Source: Aphanomyces cochlioides
Lineage: Eukaryota > Oomycota > Saprolegniomycetes > Saprolegniales > Verrucalvaceae
Length of the DNA stretch: 64,000 bases
Assembly (NCBI GenBank): GCA_019828595.1
Contig: JAHQRK010000023.1
Coordinates: 744,001 to 808,000, forward strand
Direction: 5' to 3'
Below the pieces are notes generated by a model. That model saw only the letters and a program-made list of their open reading frames with translations. It made no database searches and was not told the DNA's origin. A program made the position numbers and the translations under genes. Below, piece after piece: positions 1 to 10,179 of this stretch (position 1 is the stretch's first letter; the number at the start of each line of letters is the position of its first letter).

Positions 1-176
1 AAGCAGACAAAGAGCGCTCGTGTGGCATGAAAAATAGCCGCGAGAATCGCCATGACGTCAACGACATTCGAGACAAGATGACAAGGCCGAGTGGGTATCA
101 TTCGACGACTTCTTGTCGAGCAAGACACGACATCATGTAAATTTCTGAAATTTAGACACATGCACTTCGACAAAAC
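1..176 (-). other. 3' flank of symporter copy 1 with a possible fossil exon end
   Basis: On the minus strand, positions about 20-70 encode a short hydrophobic stretch (VVDVMAILAAIFHATRALF) resembling one encoded at about 2760-2850 (FVAIMAILTAVFRALRA). Both lie on the downstream side of a DAACS symporter copy. I read this as the edge of a neighbouring gene or gene fossil that was part of the ancestral tandem unit. No complete gene is visible because the window begins here. Confidence 0.3.
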
Positions 177-188
177 TAGAACGATGGC

Positions 189-1553
189 TTAGTCCAAGTG
201 CTTGTACGGGTGTTCTTCCGCCAAACCAGCGTTGGGCGACGCGATCGACAGTTCATCGATTTCGTGGTGGGCGTTCCAGCCTTCCTTGCGGAATTCACCT
301 TCCGACTTGGCCATGGCGATAGCAGCCAAGCAGTTGCCGAAGACGTTAGCGCAAGCACGAGCCATGTCAATGAACCAGTCGCCACCCAAGATGAGACCGA
401 CCGTCCACGCTGGGATATCAAATTGGTCGACCGTCGCGGCGATGACAATGATAGCAGCCGAGCGGACACCAGCGACACCCTTGGACGACACGATAAGTAG
501 CAAGCACATGGTCACTTGTTCGCCGAGCGTCTTGTGGATGCCAGCAGCTTGGGCGCAGAACATGGAGGCCAACGTAAGATACAAAGTCGAGCCATCCAAG
601 TTGAACGAATAGCCGAACGGTACGACAAAGGCAGTGATGTGCTTGGAGACACCGAAAGCATCCAACGCTTCGAAAACCTTGGGCAATGCGGCTTCAGACG
701 TAGCCGTGGTGTAGGCAATGAGCAAGGGTTCGCGCATGCCACGGACAAATTCAATCGGACTGAGCTTGATGTACCAGAACACTGGACCAAAGACACAAAT
801 CATAAAGATGAAGAGTGTCACGTAGTAGGTGAGGATCAACTTGCCCAAGCTTGCAAGCACGTGAAGACCACCGTTGTTGGCGATAGCGCTGGCAATACTG
901 AAGCAAACACCGATGGGAGCCGTCCAGATCACAATGTCGACAAACTTGAACATGATCCACATGACAGCCTCGGCAATGTCGAGGATTTGCTTCTTGGCCT
1001 TGTCGTTTGCCATGGCCGTACTCGTACCAAAGAGGACAGCAGCAACCAACACTTGAAGCAATTCCGAGGAACCGGAGCCGCCCATCATTTCACCCCACGT
1101 CTTGGGAGCCAAGTGGTTGATCCAGATCGCATAGGTAAACTTGTCGGCAGTCGTGATAGTCGTGTTGGAGGTTTTACCGAAATCGGATGCGCCGGGCTTG
1201 ACAATGTTGACGGAGATCAAGCCAAGGATGAGCGCCAGGGTGGTCACGACTTCAAAGTAGATGAACGCTCGGAGAGCAACACGGCCCAAAGATTTGAGGT
1301 CGTTTTGACCAGCGATACCATGAATGAGCGTCGAGAAGACCAACGGGAAGACGATGAATTGCACGGGACGCAAGAACAAGTTGGCCGTCGGAGCGGCTTT
1401 CTTGCTAAAGTCTGGTGCTTCCGAGCCGAGCAAGATGCCCAAACCAGTTCCAACAATGAGCCAGAACGTCAAGGAGGTGAAAATCTTGCGGGCGACCGAT
1501 TTCGGTGGCTTGAGCTCGACCAGCTCGTTTTCTTGGGGATGGAAATGGACCAT
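189..1553 (-). CDS. SLC1/DAACS-family dicarboxylate or amino-acid:cation symporter, copy 1
   Basis: A 454-residue intronless reading frame for a plasma-membrane secondary transporter of the glutamate/dicarboxylate:Na+ symporter fold. The family signatures are present in order: an N-terminal KIFTSLTFWLIVGTGLG helix, an HP1-like TATSEAALPK segment, the TM7 NLDGST version of NMDGT, an HP2-like SSKGVAGVRSA, and TM8 DWFIDMARACANVFGN. The TM8 arginine (R399) that binds acidic side chains in characterised relatives is kept, which suggests an acidic substrate. The aspartate aligned with GltPh D405 (Na1 site) is asparagine (N407), so cation coupling may differ. The start is the ATG opening MVHFHPQENE; its position matches copies 2 and 3. 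The coding sequence is virtually identical to the copy at 3267-4630 although the flanks differ. Substrate is not determinable from sequence. Confidence 0.9.
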   Translation of the reverse strand: MVHFHPQENELVELKPPKSVARKIFTSLTFWLIVGTGLGILLGSEAPDFSKKAAPTANLFLRPVQFIVFPLVFSTLIHGIAGQNDLKSLGRVALRAFIYFEVVTTLALILGLISVNIVKPGASDFGKTSNTTITTADKFTYAIWINHLAPKTWGEMMGGSGSSELLQVLVAAVLFGTSTAMANDKAKKQILDIAEAVMWIMFKFVDIVIWTAPIGVCFSIASAIANNGGLHVLASLGKLILTYYVTLFIFMICVFGPVFWYIKLSPIEFVRGMREPLLIAYTTATSEAALPKVFEALDAFGVSKHITAFVVPFGYSFNLDGSTLYLTLASMFCAQAAGIHKTLGEQVTMCLLLIVSSKGVAGVRSAAIIVIAATVDQFDIPAWTVGLILGGDWFIDMARACANVFGNCLAAIAMAKSEGEFRKEGWNAHHEIDELSIASPNAGLAEEHPYKHLD

Positions 1554-1593
1554 AGAAGCGTGTGTTGCGGACGACGAGGCAAATCCAAAAGTG
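1554..1593 (-). promoter_or_regulatory. conserved leader immediately upstream of symporter copy 1
   Basis: The bases adjoining the ATG share the block GACGACGAGGCAAATCCAAA (plus-strand view) with the same location in copies 2 and 3. This version is shorter and more diverged than the other two. It is probably 5' UTR or core promoter; function is inferred from conservation only. Confidence 0.4.
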
Positions 1594-2739
1594 AATCCGT
1601 TTGAGGTTTAACTTTGCCCCTGGACCAGATTTACACCTTGCATTAGAGTGCACTTTACTGTTTGAGTCCATGTCGGGCAGGGGGTGAAAATGCACTTCAA
1701 CTTACCTGCTTCAACGTTCCATTTCCTTAACTCGACAGCTTGGAGATGTATGCGCATTTCTGGTCTGGCGAAAATGGATGGTCGGACGGTACCAGGCCTC
1801 CGTCAGACCAACGAGATTGTGCCTTCATGGATGCACAATGGCTACATGTGCCAATCGATGGCAACTGCTTGCTGAAAGGCAAGACAGACCTTGAAGATGA
1901 CGCCGGAATAGTTGGAAGAGTACTTAATTAAGAAAATGTCGAATTGGGCTACCAACATGTCGGGGTTGGAACTCTTTGTCCTCTCGTCACGACAAATGGC
2001 CTTCCCGTCAGCAACATCCCCTGCAATCACGATCGAAATGCACTCCGAATCTCGAACGGAGTCGTCAAAGTTGGAATGGCGTTTTGCCCCGGAAAGGATG
2101 CATGACACACCACGGAGCAATGCGGTGGCGCCTTTCCACGCCTCGCACGCAATGCGTGACCATTTGGAGAGGCCAATTCAACGTTCAGTGGTTGAACTTT
2201 ATTCCACGAGTGCTACGTGATCCATTGGTCGGAGGTTGAAGCAAGTCCAAGCGCACAGGTGCAAGCCGTGACGAGGGGAAGGCTTCAGCGACAATACACG
2301 GCTGACGTAGTATTTGGATAGGACACATGTGGTTCACGCCGGCGTATCAACGACAAATCACATTCATAACATGTCATTTTGCAATCTTGTCGTTGAATCC
2401 ATATCAATCCAGGGGGAATTGGGCTTTTGCGTTGTGTGGCCGTGGCATCAAACGTAGTCAACACACAGACATGTTGTTCTTACTTTACGACGCCTCGGGT
2501 ACAATTGGTCAGTGCGATGGGGTGCCCCCCCCCCCACATCTTGACTTAGACCGACAAGTGGTCACTGGCAAGAGCCGTCGAGATTACGAGGGGACAGAGG
2601 GATGGGGAAAGAAAGGACAAGGTGCCTTGCTTTAAAGGAGACCAATACCACAACTCGCACGAGTTCATAGAATATGTTGTCTAGCGTGGCGGGAGAAATC
2701 ACGTCGCGTTGTCTTGATAGTCAACCTCATATTGCAAGG
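1594..2739. other. intergenic upstream region of symporter copy 1
   Basis: No gene supported. Several patches (for example around 1684-1705, 1891-1935 and 2189-2225) are recognisably related to the region upstream of copy 2 (about 4772-4790, 4984-5030, 5288-5325), but much more diverged than the coding regions. A poly-C run lies at about 2525-2537, with another at 5746-5757. Confidence 0.5.
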
Positions 2740-3110
2740 TTACACACGATAATAGAACTCATGAGATGAACAAAGCGTCGATGCGAGCTCGCAACGCACG
2801 AAAGACAGCCGTGAGAATCGCCATGATAGCAACGAAGCAGGAAGAAAAGAACACGTCGGCGTATACACGATCAGCTCACTTCCCAACTTGGACAATAATG
2901 TGGCATTCGAGTGCGAGTTTGTTGATGTGAAATCGACGACATTGTACGTGCACTCGCCCTTCTCTTTGCACACCAGAGGCATCGCCAGCTCGACAAGATG
3001 AGGTCATTGATGGCAAGGCAGTCATTAGAGAGCTGGGTCTTGTTCATGGTGTAATTGTCCGCGTAGAGCGCAGGGGTGAACTTGGACAAGGCAGACTCGC
3101 GACAACATCG
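2740..3110 (-). pseudogene. fossil of an unrecognised cysteine-containing membrane or secreted protein
   Basis: Minus-strand reading shows coding-like segments in different frames. The first runs through YADNYTMNKTQLSNDCLAI, the second through MPLVCKEKGECTYNVVDF, and the end reads CFVAIMAILTAVFRALRA followed by a stop. Joining them requires at least two frameshifts, so no intact product is expected. The end resembles sequence at the left edge of the window, so this gene type seems to have been duplicated together with the symporter. I do not recognise the family. Introns instead of frameshifts are possible for one of the breaks. Confidence 0.35.
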
Positions 3111-3266
3111 CCATGCTGTCCTGTCAGTGGGAGACTGTCAAAGCGCAGGCGACCCACCGCGAGCCGAGAAACTTGGAGGAATTCCTCGATTGATGCAAAC
3201 ACAGTAAACATCATACATATTTTTAAGTATTAGACATGTGTAAACTGACAGAACTAGAACGATGGC

Positions 3267-4630
3267 TTAGTCCAAGTGCTTGTACGGGTGTTCTTCCGCC
3301 AAACCAGCGTTGGGCGACGCGATCGACAGTTCATCGATTTCGTGGTGGGCGTTCCAGCCTTCCTTGCGGAATTCACCTTCCGACTTGGCCATGGCGATAG
3401 CAGCCAAGCAGTTGCCGAAGACGTTAGCGCAAGCACGAGCCATGTCAATGAACCAGTCGCCACCCAAGATGAGACCGACCGTCCACGCTGGGATATCAAA
3501 TTGGTCGACCGTCGCGGCGATGACAATGATAGCAGCCGAGCGGACACCAGCGACACCCTTGGACGACACGATAAGTAGCAAGCACATGGTCACTTGTTCG
3601 CCGAGCGTCTTGTGGATGCCAGCAGCTTGGGCGCAGAACATGGAGGCCAACGTAAGATACAAAGTCGAGCCATCCAAGTTGAACGAATAGCCGAACGGTA
3701 CGACAAAGGCAGTGATGTGCTTGGAGACACCGAAAGCATCCAACGCTTCGAAAACCTTGGGCAATGCGGCTTCAGACGTAGCCGTGGTGTAGGCAATGAG
3801 CAAGGGTTCGCGCATGCCACGGACAAATTCAATCGGACTGAGCTTGATGTACCAGAACACTGGACCAAAGACACAAATCATAAAGATGAAGAGTGTCACG
3901 TAGTAGGTGAGGATCAACTTGCCCAAGCTTGCAAGCACGTGAAGACCACCGTTGTTGGCGATAGCGCTGGCAATACTGAAGCAAACACCGATGGGAGCCG
4001 TCCAGATCACAATGTCGACAAACTTGAACATGATCCACATGACAGCCTCGGCAATGTCGAGGATTTGCTTCTTGGCCTTGTCGTTTGCCATGGCCGTACT
4101 CGTACCAAAGAGGACAGCAGCAACCAACACTTGAAGCAATTCCGAGGAACCGGAGCCCCCATCATTTCACCCCACGTCTTGGGAGCCAAGTGGTTGATCC
4201 AGATCGCATAGGTAAACTTGTCGGCAGTCGTGATAGTCGTGTTGGAGGTTTTACCGAAATCGGATGCGCCGGGCTTGACAATGTTGACGGAGATCAAGCC
4301 AAGGATGAGCGCCAGGGTGGTCACGACTTCAAAGTAGATGAACGCTCGGAGAGCAACACGGCCCAAAGATTTGAGGTCGTTTTGACCAGCGATACCATGA
4401 ATGAGCGTCGAGAAGACCAACGGGAAGACGATGAATTGCACGGGACGCAAGAACAAGTTGGCCGTCGGAGCGGCTTTCTTGCTAAAGTCTGGTGCTTCCG
4501 AGCCGAGCAAGATGCCCAAACCAGTTCCAACAATGAGCCAGAACGTCAAGGAGGTGAAAATCTTGCGGGCGACCGATTTCGGTGGCTTGAGCTCGACCAG
4601 CTCGTTTTCTTGCGGTTGAAAGTGGACCAT
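3267..4630 (-). pseudogene. SLC1/DAACS-family symporter, copy 2, single-base frameshift
   Basis: This is a second symporter copy whose coding sequence matches copy 1 almost base for base from about 3252 to 4610. One G is missing at about 4158: copy 1 reads GAGCCGCCCAT at 1075-1085 and copy 2 reads GAGCCCCCAT. The N-terminal part (from the ATG at 4630 through about residue 157) is therefore in a different frame from the C-terminal part, which is intact down to the same HPYKHLD ending. As read, only a truncated protein would be made. Everything else is preserved, so the lesion is either very recent or an assembly or base-calling error in a C-rich run. Upstream and downstream flanks are clearly diverged from copy 1. 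Confidence 0.8.
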
Positions 4631-4633
4631 GGA

Positions 4634-4673
4634 CAAGTGTGTTGTTGGCGACGACGAGGCAAATCCAAAAGTG
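4634..4673 (-). promoter_or_regulatory. 40-nt leader upstream of copy 2, identical to that of copy 3
   Basis: The 40 bases immediately upstream of the ATG are identical to positions 9261-9300 upstream of copy 3, although sequence beyond them differs. This suggests a constrained 5' UTR or core promoter element. Regulatory role is inferred. Confidence 0.45.
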
Positions 4674-6584
4674 ATTGCCCTTGACGCAAAACTCTCGTTT
4701 TGCACCTTGACCAGATTGACCAAGTGCTGCAGTGCACTTTGACAGTGAGTATAGAACATGACTGGCAGATGGTGAAAATGCACTTCAACTTTGCTGTTTC
4801 CGGTTGAAATTCCCTTAATTCGACAGTGTAGAATATTGAGTAATCCTTGGACAGACGAAAGTGGTCTGACGGTGCCAAACCATAGTCAGACCAACGAGAT
4901 TGTGCATTCGATTGCTCTAGTGGATACACGATGGCTATTTGAGCCTATCGATGGCGTCATCTTGCCAAATTGCAAAGCAGAACCTTGAAGATGACGCCAG
5001 TAAAGTTGGAAGAGTACTTAAGTAAGAAAATTTCAGGTGCACCTACAATGGTTGCGTGCTGCCCTTCGTGGTCGGAACCGTGCGGTTGCTCGTCATCACG
5101 CCACGAAAATGGCCTTCCCGCCAGCGAAATCGACTGCAGTCGCTGTCGAAATGGACAGAAATCTCGACAAAAGGCGGCGCCCAAGTTGGGACGTCAGTGT
5201 GGGCGAACGACCACCAGTGAGTTCTCGCCGCCTTTCCAGCCCTCACTCGCAAGATGTAACCCGTTCGGGAGGTAAATTCAAGGATAATATGGTTGAACTT
5301 GAATCTAGACTTGCTACACCATCCATAGGTGCGATGTTGCAACAGGTCCATGCCATACAAGACGCTAAATACTACGCCGTGCTGACCTGATGGTAGAGCT
5401 CCAGACAGCCTACAGCTTCAACACACATGTTCCCGCGGTGGGTTCGTGAGATATTTCAAGATTTTTTGCTCCGTTGTTGAGTCGTGGAACGCTGGGAGGC
5501 CCACTTTTTCTCTGTTTTGCACGTGCCAACATTGACCGTCCTGGCGTGCGAGAAGTCTACGATCTCAAGTGGACAAGCGAGCAAAGAGTCGGGGCGAGTC
5601 GGTCGCTCTCTTTTTTACAATGGACAGATGGCACGAACGCAACCCCTTCCAACTGTGGAGGAACCACTCTTTCAAACGTGAGTTCTTGAATCTTTTTCCA
5701 GCAAGAGCAAGTTCCATTACACTGTCACACGCCCAGCAGCAGCTGCCCCCCCCCCCTCCGAGGGTAAAAAACATGGTCAAGCCTCGGGGATTGTAGGAGA
5801 TTGCTTCGACCCTCCTCCATCTACCCAAGAGCTTGTCCCTCCAGGGTTCAAGTCACCGCATGGCCACGACTTTATGCTCCCCTCGAGAGAGATCCCCTGT
5901 CCTTCTATACCAACAGGCAACTCGAAATATATTCCAGATCTGCCAGCCAACTCAGAATCGCAAACAAGGTTTGTCCAAAATGGAGCAACCTTTCGTCAAG
6001 GACAGTCATGCTTGCGACTGGGATGGAAACAAACGACAAGTGCATACAAGCTGCCAATTTTTTCACTCTGTTGATGAGAATCGTCGGAGCTGTCGTGCTC
6101 TCATGACTTGGTAGGAAGAAAATTGTTGAATAATAGCGATGCCAAGTCATATATCAGCTCCAAAAGCGTACTAAGCTCGTCAACAAATCGTCCAGGCGCA
6201 TCCAAAAACTCTCCTCTCTTTCCCTGTGCGCCGCAAGTTGCCCGGTCCCACGGCTGTCTTGCTGAACAAGACGAAGTTGTGTCGGACGAATGCTGCCTTG
6301 AGTGCACATCTGGCAAGACTTGTCTCGTCTGGTCGAGACCCTTTGTCTTGTTCTGGAGGGAATAAACATTGGTTGAGATGGAGCACTCTCGACATTGCTG
6401 CGATCGTGGGCGTCATGTCCACGTTGATGGAAAGCGTGGTTTTAGTAGTCTGTGCCTGCATCTTGTTCGTAATTGCACTGGCAACAACTGCCAAGAAGTG
6501 GAGGGATCGCAGTGTCTAGCCGACCTTGGGTTGAAAGTGTGCCTCTCTCGTAGCGACGCCCATTGCTCGTTGGAGAGGAGCTCT
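4674..6584. other. intergenic region upstream of symporter copy 2
   Basis: No gene supported. It contains the diverged paralogous upstream patches noted for copy 1 and a poly-C run near 5746-5757. From about 6320 to 6585 it holds sequence homologous to 34050-34310, the shared 3' flank of the two symporter relics. Short open frames here lack any recognisable motif. Confidence 0.5.
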
Positions 6585-6990
6585 TTGTCGAAACTACCCT
6601 TGGAAATGCCCCACAAGTCGACAATCTCGTGGTCCTTCGAGCCGTCCTTGCGGCATTCGCTTCGTGTCCAAGCAGTTGCGAAAGACGCTTCCAAAGGCAC
6701 AAGCTGTGTCGAAGAACCAGTCGCCGCCCGTGCACACCAGCCACACCGTTGGAGGAAGTCGAGACTACAGTTTGCTGTCATATTGGTCGATCCGAGTATC
6801 GCCATGGAGTCAATGGCCATGTTTTGATCGCTCATCGTGTGATGAACGCCTTGAGAGCAACTCGACCAAGTGACTTGAGATCGTTTCGATCCGAGGAGGA
6901 TGCCCAGCCCAGTGCCACCAATGAGCCATAACGTCAACGACGTGAATATCTTTGTGGGCGAGCGACTTGCGTGACTTGAGCTCAGAGAAC
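6585..6990 (-). pseudogene. DAACS symporter relic with large internal deletion
   Basis: The minus strand retains the N-terminal helix as TKIFTSLTLWLIGGTGLGIL at about 6890-6950 and a trace of the segment around DLKSLGRVALKAF at about 6840-6870. It then jumps to C-terminal sequence at about 6590-6790 that resembles the AKxEGEFRKEGWNAHH tail. Most transmembrane segments are missing and the frame is broken repeatedly, so this is a dead copy. Nucleotide similarity is highest to copy 3 (7896-9257). Confidence 0.75.
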
Positions 6991-7895
6991 AAACTCGTGG
7001 GTTTGAACATGAACCTTGGAGAAGTGTATTCAAGGGGCAATTTCGCTCGTTTGGCAAGGATTGCCATGGCTAAACTTGAAGCGGTGTGCCGCAATGGCTG
7101 CAAGTTAATCAAGACACTTTTGTCACCGAGAATCATCTTGAGGACTACGTAGCTTCCTCATGATGCGTCGTTCTTCCTCTGGAATGATGCATTAACAGGA
7201 CAGATTGCTGTGCCAGCTACGTAATCTTCATGACGTGGTCAGTGACCTCATGAACATCCCGGTCAGATCACCGCTCGGCTATACTTGTCGGACCGATTAG
7301 GAGGCAGTTGATGGGGACACCACAACACGACGCCCGATCATCGACGTTTGGCAAAGTGTAGAGTAAGCTCATCGAGGAAAGTTCTGACGTTTCCTCAAGC
7401 ATCCCGAGGTTCCCAAGCTACATCCCATGCTCAAGTTTGTTACAACCGTCCATGGTTGACCGAATCCACTCGCTTCGTCAGCTCCAAATTCAGCCACGTT
7501 CATCAAGTAATGGACGCAATTGCCGACAGCCACGCAGACGATCTTGTGGTTGTTGAATGGAGTCACGGCACTGAATTTGATCAAACCGACGTGGTCGACC
7601 CACGCTATCATCGTGCGCTTGCATGGTTGGAATCGATAGTGGCTCTTGCGTTCCTCTCTGTCAACAAGGTGGAGCATGACGAGCAGCACGAGCTGAATAC
7701 CTGACAGGAAATGCATTGAGAGTCACGTGGGGCACCACACTGGCCCAGGCCGAGATTATGGACGGGTTGCCATGTCGAGGAGATGTCTAAAGCACACAAG
7801 AAGGGCTAAGAATGGCCGTAGACTCGCCTTGACCTCCTCATGGCAGACATGATATATATTAAGTAGTAGACAAGACGAGAGAAGAGAGCGACGAC
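6991..7895. other. region between symporter relic and copy 3
   Basis: No recognisable gene. A minus-strand frame at 7369-7716 looks mildly coding-like (hydrophobic start MHFLSGIQLVLLVMLHLVD, then VCVAVGNCVHYLMNVAEFG) but matches nothing I know. It could be another gene fossil. Confidence 0.35.
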
Positions 7896-9257
7896 TTAGT
7901 CGACGTGTTTGTACGGGTGAACTTCATCCTCCAAGACATCTTTGGGGGACGTGATGGACATTTCATCGACATGATGGTGGGCGTTCCAGCCTTCCTTGCG
8001 GAATTCGCCTTCCAACTTGGCCATCAAAATCGTCGCCAAGCAGTTGCCAAATACGCTCACGAACGCACGGCCCATGTCGATGAACCAGTCACCGCCGAGA
8101 ATGAGGCCGACCGTCCACGCTGGAATGTCGAATTGGTCCAATGTGGCCGCGATGACGACAATACTAGCTGCACGCACGCCAGCGACACCCTTGGAGGAGA
8201 CGATGAGCAACAAAAACATGGTCATTTGTTCGCCAATCGTCTTGTGGACACCAGCAGCTTGGGCACAAAACATGGAGCCCATCGTGAGGTACAACGCGGC
8301 ACCATCCAAGTTGAACGAATAGCCAAAAGGCACAATGAAAGCAGTGATGTGCTCCGAGACACCAAACGCGTCGAGCGATTCAATCACCTTGGGCAATGCT
8401 GCTTCCGTCGTCGCGGTCGTGTATGCGATCAGCAACGGCTCGCGCATGCCTTGAAGGAATTCCATCGGACTCAACTTGAGGTACCAGAAGATCGGGCCAA
8501 AGACGACAAGCATGAAGATCACCGCGGTGACATAGTAGGTAGCGATGAGTTTGCCCAAACTAGCAAGCACATGGAGACCGCCGTTGCTCGCAATCGCGCT
8601 CGCGACACTGAAGCAGACACCGATGGGGGCTGTCCAGATCACAATGTCGACAAACTTGAACATGACAAGCATGACAGCTTCCGCAATCTCGAGGACTTTT
8701 CTCTTGGCCTTGTCGTTCGCAAACGCCGTGCTTACACCAAAGAGGACAGCGGCAACCAAGACTTGGAGCAGTTCCGAGGTACCAGAGCCGCCCATCATTT
8801 CACCCCACGTCTTGGGGGCCAAGTGGTTGATCCAAGTCGCGTAGGAAAGCGTGCTGGACGTCGTCGACGTCGTGTTGGCGGTTTTGCCAAAGTCGGATGC
8901 ACCAGGTTTGGCCACGTTTACAGCGAGTAGACCAAGCAAGAGTGCAAAGGTGGTCACGACTTCAAAGTAGATGAACGCCTTGAGAGCGACACGACCCAAC
9001 GACTTGAGATCGCTTTGGCCAGCAATCCCATGGACAAGGGACGAAAACACCAACGGAAAGACTGTGAATTGAATCGGGCGCAAGAACAAGTTGGCTGTCG
9101 GCGCTGCTTTCTTGCTGAATTGAGGCGCTTCCGAGCCGAGCAAGATGCCCAAACCAGTGCCAACAATGAGCCAAAACGTCAACGACGTGAATATCTTGCG
9201 GGCGAGCGACTTGGGCGCCTTGAGCTCAACGGGTTGATCTTCTTGAAAGTGGACCAT
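7896..9257 (-). CDS. SLC1/DAACS-family dicarboxylate or amino-acid:cation symporter, copy 3
   Basis: A 453-residue uninterrupted reading frame, diverged from copies 1 and 2 but of the same architecture and length. It has KIFTSLTFWLIVGTGLG at the N-terminus, TTATTEAALPKVIESLD in the HP1 region, NLDGAALYLTMGSMFCAQ in TM7, SSKGVAGVRAAS in HP2, and DWFIDMGRAFVSVFGN in TM8. The substrate-type arginine is present. The TM8 asparagine aligned with GltPh N401 is serine here and the D405 position is asparagine, so two cation-site residues differ from the prokaryotic consensus. The start is the ATG of MVHFQEDQ, preceded by the leader shared with copy 2. It lacks introns and ends in the same HPYKHxD tail as the others. 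Confidence 0.9.
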   Translation of the reverse strand: MVHFQEDQPVELKAPKSLARKIFTSLTFWLIVGTGLGILLGSEAPQFSKKAAPTANLFLRPIQFTVFPLVFSSLVHGIAGQSDLKSLGRVALKAFIYFEVVTTFALLLGLLAVNVAKPGASDFGKTANTTSTTSSTLSYATWINHLAPKTWGEMMGGSGTSELLQVLVAAVLFGVSTAFANDKAKRKVLEIAEAVMLVMFKFVDIVIWTAPIGVCFSVASAIASNGGLHVLASLGKLIATYYVTAVIFMLVVFGPIFWYLKLSPMEFLQGMREPLLIAYTTATTEAALPKVIESLDAFGVSEHITAFIVPFGYSFNLDGAALYLTMGSMFCAQAAGVHKTIGEQMTMFLLLIVSSKGVAGVRAASIVVIAATLDQFDIPAWTVGLILGGDWFIDMGRAFVSVFGNCLATILMAKLEGEFRKEGWNAHHHVDEMSITSPKDVLEDEVHPYKHVD

Positions 9258-9260
9258 GGG

Positions 9261-9300
9261 CAAGTGTGTTGTTGGCGACGACGAGGCAAATCCAAAAGTG
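9261..9300 (-). promoter_or_regulatory. 40-nt leader upstream of copy 3
   Basis: Identical over 40 nt to positions 4634-4673 upstream of copy 2, whereas adjacent upstream sequence is unrelated by eye. Likely a constrained transcript leader or core promoter element. Confidence 0.45.
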
Positions 9301-10179
9301 CAACCTCCTGAAGCTCATGCGAGTTTGATTCCGTGGGACGAATTTCAAGGGAGAAATTCTTGAAGGCAATGGATTGTTCGCATCCAAAGCACTTCAACTT
9401 GACGCATGGATAACTTGCCGTAACTTCAAGAGGTCGAAAGGACAGAGCCGCCGCCCCAGAAGCAGCATTAGACAGGCTGCGACTCGGATGCCACTGCAGG
9501 AGAGATGCCATCGTCCATTGGATAGCCCTTCCCATGCTTCCCAGAGTTTCATCTTGCCGCCACGTCGACGGCGCGGTCGACTATTTGCAACATCATACTT
9601 GGTTAGAAACCTCATATAAACACAATGCTCGTCATCTCCACCGTGCACAATGAGCCACGCGCCCATCGAGGGGAATAAACATTTCGAACAAGATGAGCCG
9701 AAATTCCATCGATTTCGCCTCGAGTGCACCATATTGCCTTGCAATCTGGTTGAACTCAACATCGTCAGCAACTGCTGTAGCGTCCTTAAGTGCATCCACT
9801 TATGTGCAGCCCCATACATGACGCGAAATCGGTCCCAGGCGCTCCCGAGACCGTCTGTTTCCCGTCGCTGTTACAACATTGGGTGTGAATTCGAGACATT
9901 TTGTCAAATTTTCCTGTGCAGTCTAGAGCAGAGCCACCGTCGGAAGGTAAAGCCCACGACATGATGTCGTGGTGGAGCGCTTTCACGATGCAATTCATAC
10001 GCTGGGTTGGACGCGCACACCGACGACGTTCCAAGGTGACCCCCCGATGATTTTTCCAAATCAAGATCGCGCGTCAACAGTCGCACTCGGCAGTACCAGC
10101 TGTAGTTCTGTCGTTGGCATATCCAAGGGGGGAAAGGCCACAACGTACCGAGTTGTCAAGGGTCGTCCTGGACAATGGC
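9301..10179. other. intergenic region upstream of symporter copy 3
   Basis: No gene supported on either strand. Short open frames without recognisable motifs only. Confidence 0.5.

Noticed and set aside
516..1604. Long plus-strand open frame of 362 codons opposite symporter copy 1
   Set aside because: It is the antisense reading of a well-supported symporter; its composition is charged and low in hydrophobic residues, it has no motif, and the same shadow appears under copies 2 and 3.
7905..8930. 341-codon plus-strand frame opposite symporter copy 3
   Set aside because: Antisense shadow created by codon bias of the symporter; no independent motif.
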